Shown one piece after another: positions 60,701 through 64,000 of a DNA stretch of 64,000 nucleotides. The stretch lies in NCBI GenBank assembly GCA_029817715.1, contig JARUPY010000511.1, positions 62,001-126,000 on the forward strand. Reading direction: 5' to 3'. The translations under genes were made by a program, and so were the position numbers. This stretch comes from Melastoma dodecandrum (lineage: Eukaryota > Streptophyta > Magnoliopsida > Myrtales > Melastomataceae). How positions within the stretch are numbered: the stretch's first letter is position 1; each line of letters opens with the position of its first letter. The notes beneath the pieces are model-generated. The model made no database searches and was not told the DNA's origin. It saw only the letters and a list, made by a program, of their open reading frames with translations.

Positions 60701-61091
60701 CCTCCCGCTTTCATCCCCCTCTACTTCTTTCTGCAATTAAAATAAAAAGTTTTCCTTCATGATAAGGCTTGATCGAGAGAATGTTATTCAGCTTAGCAGA
60801 GTCCAATTCAAAGCCTGGGGATTGAGGGATTCCTTTCCTGATACAGCCTTCTCCGTTTTGGCATGCTCTCGGCAATGTTTCGAAATCCTCTGTTTGTCAC
60901 CAAAACCATATTTTAATTGAAAAAATGAAATCAGTCATGTTATGTGAGATCTGCCAAAATATTTTTGTTTTTTGTTTTGCTATTCCAATCAAACATCAAC
61001 CTAGGTTTATAAGGCCTTGGAAAGGCGAAGCCCCTAAGACGAGAGATCCACTAACAAGAGCATCAACCATATACACAAGTGAACCCGAAGT
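57791..61091. other. Gene-poor stretch
   Basis: AT-rich sequence with scattered short frames. A pair of overlapping minus-strand frames at 59864-60267 shares a decayed coding look but has no recognisable family. I see no gene, RNA gene or clear transposon ends. Confidence 0.35.
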
Positions 61092-62212
61092 ATAAAACCT
61101 TCAGTAACAGTGACCACAAGGATGTGACCAATTTGTGTATGCCTGAGAGGTTAGTCCTGTAAACCTATCTTTAATAGACTTTCTTTTAAAAGTTTATTAT
61201 GATATTCGTGTTTCTAATTTTGTATAGTTGTAATTGGTTTCAATCCTTGTAAGCTATGGTTTTCTGTTTCTATTGCAATTGATATAAAAACCTTTTCTCG
61301 GGAGGGTTATGAGATTTAATTCAGCCTTTAAGCGAAAATTCTACCTTGGAAAGCCTCGGTATTGTTCAGTACTTTGTTTGTTTTCTTGTTTTGATATTAG
61401 TTTTATGGAACTAACATTTTTCTTTACCAGAGTATCAGTGCTAGGTTGGTGTGTAGTCGTGGAGATGTTGCGGGACGCTGAATGCCGAGTGGCATATGGG
61501 GTTATAATCGTACCACTTGGTCTGGGTCGTTGGGCCGATATAAAAAGAGTGGATGCCGTCGGCGAATGCACGTCACAGTATGTACGGATGCATCCATGCT
61601 CTCCATATTGAGCATAGTGGCTTGAAGCAATCTGCCTTTGAGTACTCCTACACGAGGGATGGTTTTCCCCCGCATCTTGTGACCTCGATTCAGGTGAAAT
61701 TCCTTCATCCCTTTTTTACCAAATTGGATTAATACGATGTTGCTAATGGATTCACGTTTTCTTTCTCTAGTGGGATCATGGGGAGCATCGTAAGCTGCGG
61801 ATTGGCTACTCTATAAGGTTTAGCCTAAAGAAGTAAATGTTTCGTGCATTGGATGGTTGTTTATATTAGAGAGGCCTATCTTTTAGTCTTAGAGTCCGTA
61901 ATATTACGACTGCGGTTGCTGTGTGGATATTTTGAACTGCCAGCTGTGTGGACATATATGAAAATTACAATCCGTTATAACCATGGTAGGTTTTTCTGAT
62001 ACAGGAGAACAAAAACACGCCAGAACCACGCACGTGTCATACAAGGTATACGACGATTTAGGTGGAACGGTTATATAGGTGTCGTAATATAAATAAAGTC
62101 TGTCAACTGTCCCTGTAAACACAATGTAATCCACGTGTTTAATTGTTTCCAATAGGAGTACGCATCCTGTTCTTTTTGTCATCTTTTTGTTTAAGTTTTC
62201 CGGCAGCCACAA
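61092..62212 (+). repeat. 1.1-kb direct repeat, copy 1
   Basis: Begins GTATAAAACCTTCAGTAAC and ends GGCAGCCACAA. Landmarks shared with copy 2: CTTTCTTTTAAAAGTTT, CAATTGATATAAAA (TATA-like, about 61280), GTGGAGATGTTGCGGGACGC, CACGAGGGATGGTTTTCC, GCATCGTAAGCTGCGGATTG and TAATATAAATAAAGTC, which carries an AATAAA. A TATA-like box followed by a poly(A) signal is what an LTR would have. A duplicated gene relic is the alternative. No protein family recognised. Confidence 0.6.
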
Positions 62213-62280
62213 TTTTATTTTACTTACTGTATTCATTCGCGTACGTGTTGGGTTTCCAATTCCTACGGTTTATTTTAAGG

Positions 62281-62745
62281 ATTTTTGGGTCTAAAGGGTC
62301 AGGGGTCTAGGGTCAGGGGTCTAAGATCAGGGGTCCTTAGGATCATGGGTCTAAAGGTCTATGGTCCGGCGTACGGGGTCAGGGGGACGAGGGTCGAGGG
62401 TACAAGGGATCCAATGTCCCCGAGTCAGGTGTCCCGGGGTCCGAGGTCCGGGGTCCGGTGTCAGGGGACCGGGGTCTGAGGTCCGTGGGTCCCAAGGTCC
62501 GATCCAGGGTCCAGCGGTCCTGGTTTTTCCCTGGTTTCTTCTAGGTTTCGGGGTCCGGGTTTCAGGGTCCAGGGTTCAGGGTTTTTGGGGTTCGGGTATC
62601 GGGTTTGGGTTTAGGATTTAGGGTTTACGGGTTACGGGGTTTGGGATTTTAGGGTTTTCGGGTTTCGTTTTCCTCACGCGAAGTGGATTAATAAACAAAC
62701 AAGTTTTGAAATTTGAGTTTTGATGAGTTTTAGGGTTTAGGGTTT
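62281..62745. repeat. GGGTC / GGGTTTA minisatellite
   Basis: From 62281 the units are GGGTCTAA, GGGGTCAG and GGGTCCGG variants, about 260 bp. From about 62540 they grade into GGGTTTC, GGGTTTA and GGGTTAC. One strand is almost free of long purine-pyrimidine interruptions. It lies exactly between the two 1.1-kb direct repeats. Confidence 0.7.
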
Positions 62746-62868
62746 TATCGGGAACATCTAAGTCCTAATGGGAATTCAATGGGCTTTCCGGAAACCATTC
62801 CTTTTCCTTCAAGGTAGTGGTTTCATCTCGCATTTTTTTAATTTTTTGTTTTATGTTTGTGAAATTTG

Positions 62869-64000
62869 GTATAAACCGTTAGTAATAAGTGAGCACAAGG
62901 AGGGTGACAATTTTGTGTTTGCCTGTGAGGTAGTCTGTATCCTATCTTTAATGACTTTCTTTTAAAAGTTTTTGATATTCGGCCTTCTAATTTGTCCCCA
63001 AGTTGTATTTGGTTTCAGCCTTGTCGCTATTGGTCCTGTTTTTATATTGCAATTGATATAAAATCGTCTTTTGGGGGAGGGTTGTGAGGTTCATTCCACA
63101 CATCCAGCCTTTATGAAAAATTTCTAAACCTTGGAAGTCCTCGGTATTATTCCATGACTTTGTTTGCTTTCCTTGTTTTGTTATTAGTTTTATGGACTAA
63201 CATTTTTTCTTTTATAGAGTATCAGTGCTGGTTGGTGTGAGTCGTGGAGATGTTGCGGGACGCTTAATGGCCGATTGGCATATGGGGGTATATCGTACAA
63301 CGTGGTCTCGGTCGTAGCCGATTTAAAATGAGTGAATTGTCGGCCAATGCCCGTCCACAGTATGTAAGGATGCACATGGCTCCTTCCATATTGAGGCATA
63401 GTGGCATTTGAAGCAAGCAGCTGCCTTTGAGTACTTCTACACGAGGGATGGTTTTCCGCATCTTGTGACCTCGATTCATGTGAAATCTTCATATCCTTTT
63501 TTTTAAACCAAATTGGATTCTACGATGTTGCTCAATGGATTTCACGTTTTCTATCATCCAGTCTGGGATCATGGGAAGCATCGTAAGCTGCGGATTGGCT
63601 ACTCTGAAAGGTTTAGCCTAAAGAAGTAAACTTCCTCGCATGGATGTTGTTGATATTAGAGAGCCTTCTTTAGGTTTGGAGTCCGTTATATTACAACTGC
63701 TGTTGCCTTTGTGGATATTTTGAACTGCCGGCTGTGTGGACATTTTTGGAAAATTACAATCCGTCTAACCGATGGTAGGTTTTCAGGATACAGGAGACAG
63801 CACGACGCCCGGACGCACGCATGTGTCATACAGGGTATACGACGGTTTTTAATGGGAAACGGTTATTAGGTGTCGTAATATAAATAAAGTCTTGGTCAAC
63901 TGTCTGTAAACACAATGTAATCAGTTGTATATTTGTTCCAATAGGAGTAAGCATCCTGTTCTTTTTGTCAATCTTATGTTAAGTATTCCCGCATCCACAA
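62869..64000 (+). repeat. 1.1-kb direct repeat, copy 2 (to window edge)
   Basis: Same landmarks and orientation as copy 1, shifted by about 1.78 kb and with many one- to three-base indels. It matches to the last base of the window (GCATCCACAA), so its true right boundary is outside. Confidence 0.6.

Noticed and set aside
1..64000. tRNA, rRNA or snoRNA genes
   Set aside because: No cloverleaf with correct A and B boxes and no rRNA core sequence was seen by eye. Isolated C/D-like boxes near 57730 lacked a pairing stem.

Overview
The window is nuclear DNA of a seed plant, most likely a flowering plant. The evidence is GT-AG introns of 70 bp to over 1 kb and plant-type gene families (eIF4B, UPL3/KAKTUS, an Ole e 1 proline-rich protein, PPR and pectin methylesterase remnants). 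Decayed Mutator-like, Ty3/gypsy, LINE and LTR sequence lies between the genes. I cannot name the species.

Gene-rich left and centre (1-46 kb). A minus-strand eIF4B first exon (1514-2496) has a small hairpin MITE about 120 bp beyond the identified exon end. Next come repeats and a dead MuDR-type transposase (6.66-7.70 kb). A complete 32-exon NUP188 (9330-24830, minus) encodes about 1,946 residues without a break. Upstream on the same strand are an Ole e 1 / proline-rich secreted protein (25159-26099) and TRAP-alpha (26814-29408, 8 exons, 265 aa). A choline-transporter-like gene (30784-33532, plus, 3 exons) diverges from TRAP-alpha. Antisense to its 3' end is a PPR pseudogene, followed by a pair of LTR-like repeats. 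UPL3 (36549-46273, minus, 17 exons, about 1,894 residues once two bases are discounted) closes the gene block.

Repeat-rich right end (46.7-64 kb). A decayed Ty3/gypsy gag-protease relic is followed by several 5'-truncated LINE 3' ends. Three LINE-type ends carry degenerate CCCTAAA (telomere-like) tails. A pectin methylesterase pseudogene lies at 57.4-57.8 kb. The window ends in two 1.1-kb direct repeats that flank a GGGTC/GGGTTTA minisatellite. I see no working gene here.

Function. The live genes are unlinked housekeeping functions: translation initiation, nuclear pore scaffold, ER translocon, membrane transport, ubiquitin ligation and a cell-wall or pollen protein. The main oddity is that UPL3, the transporter and the Ole e 1 gene each contain reading-frame breaks, while NUP188 and TRAP-alpha are intact. 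UPL3 has also lost six conserved arginines, each explicable by a CpG transition. I found no tRNA, rRNA, CRISPR or bacterial-type operon.
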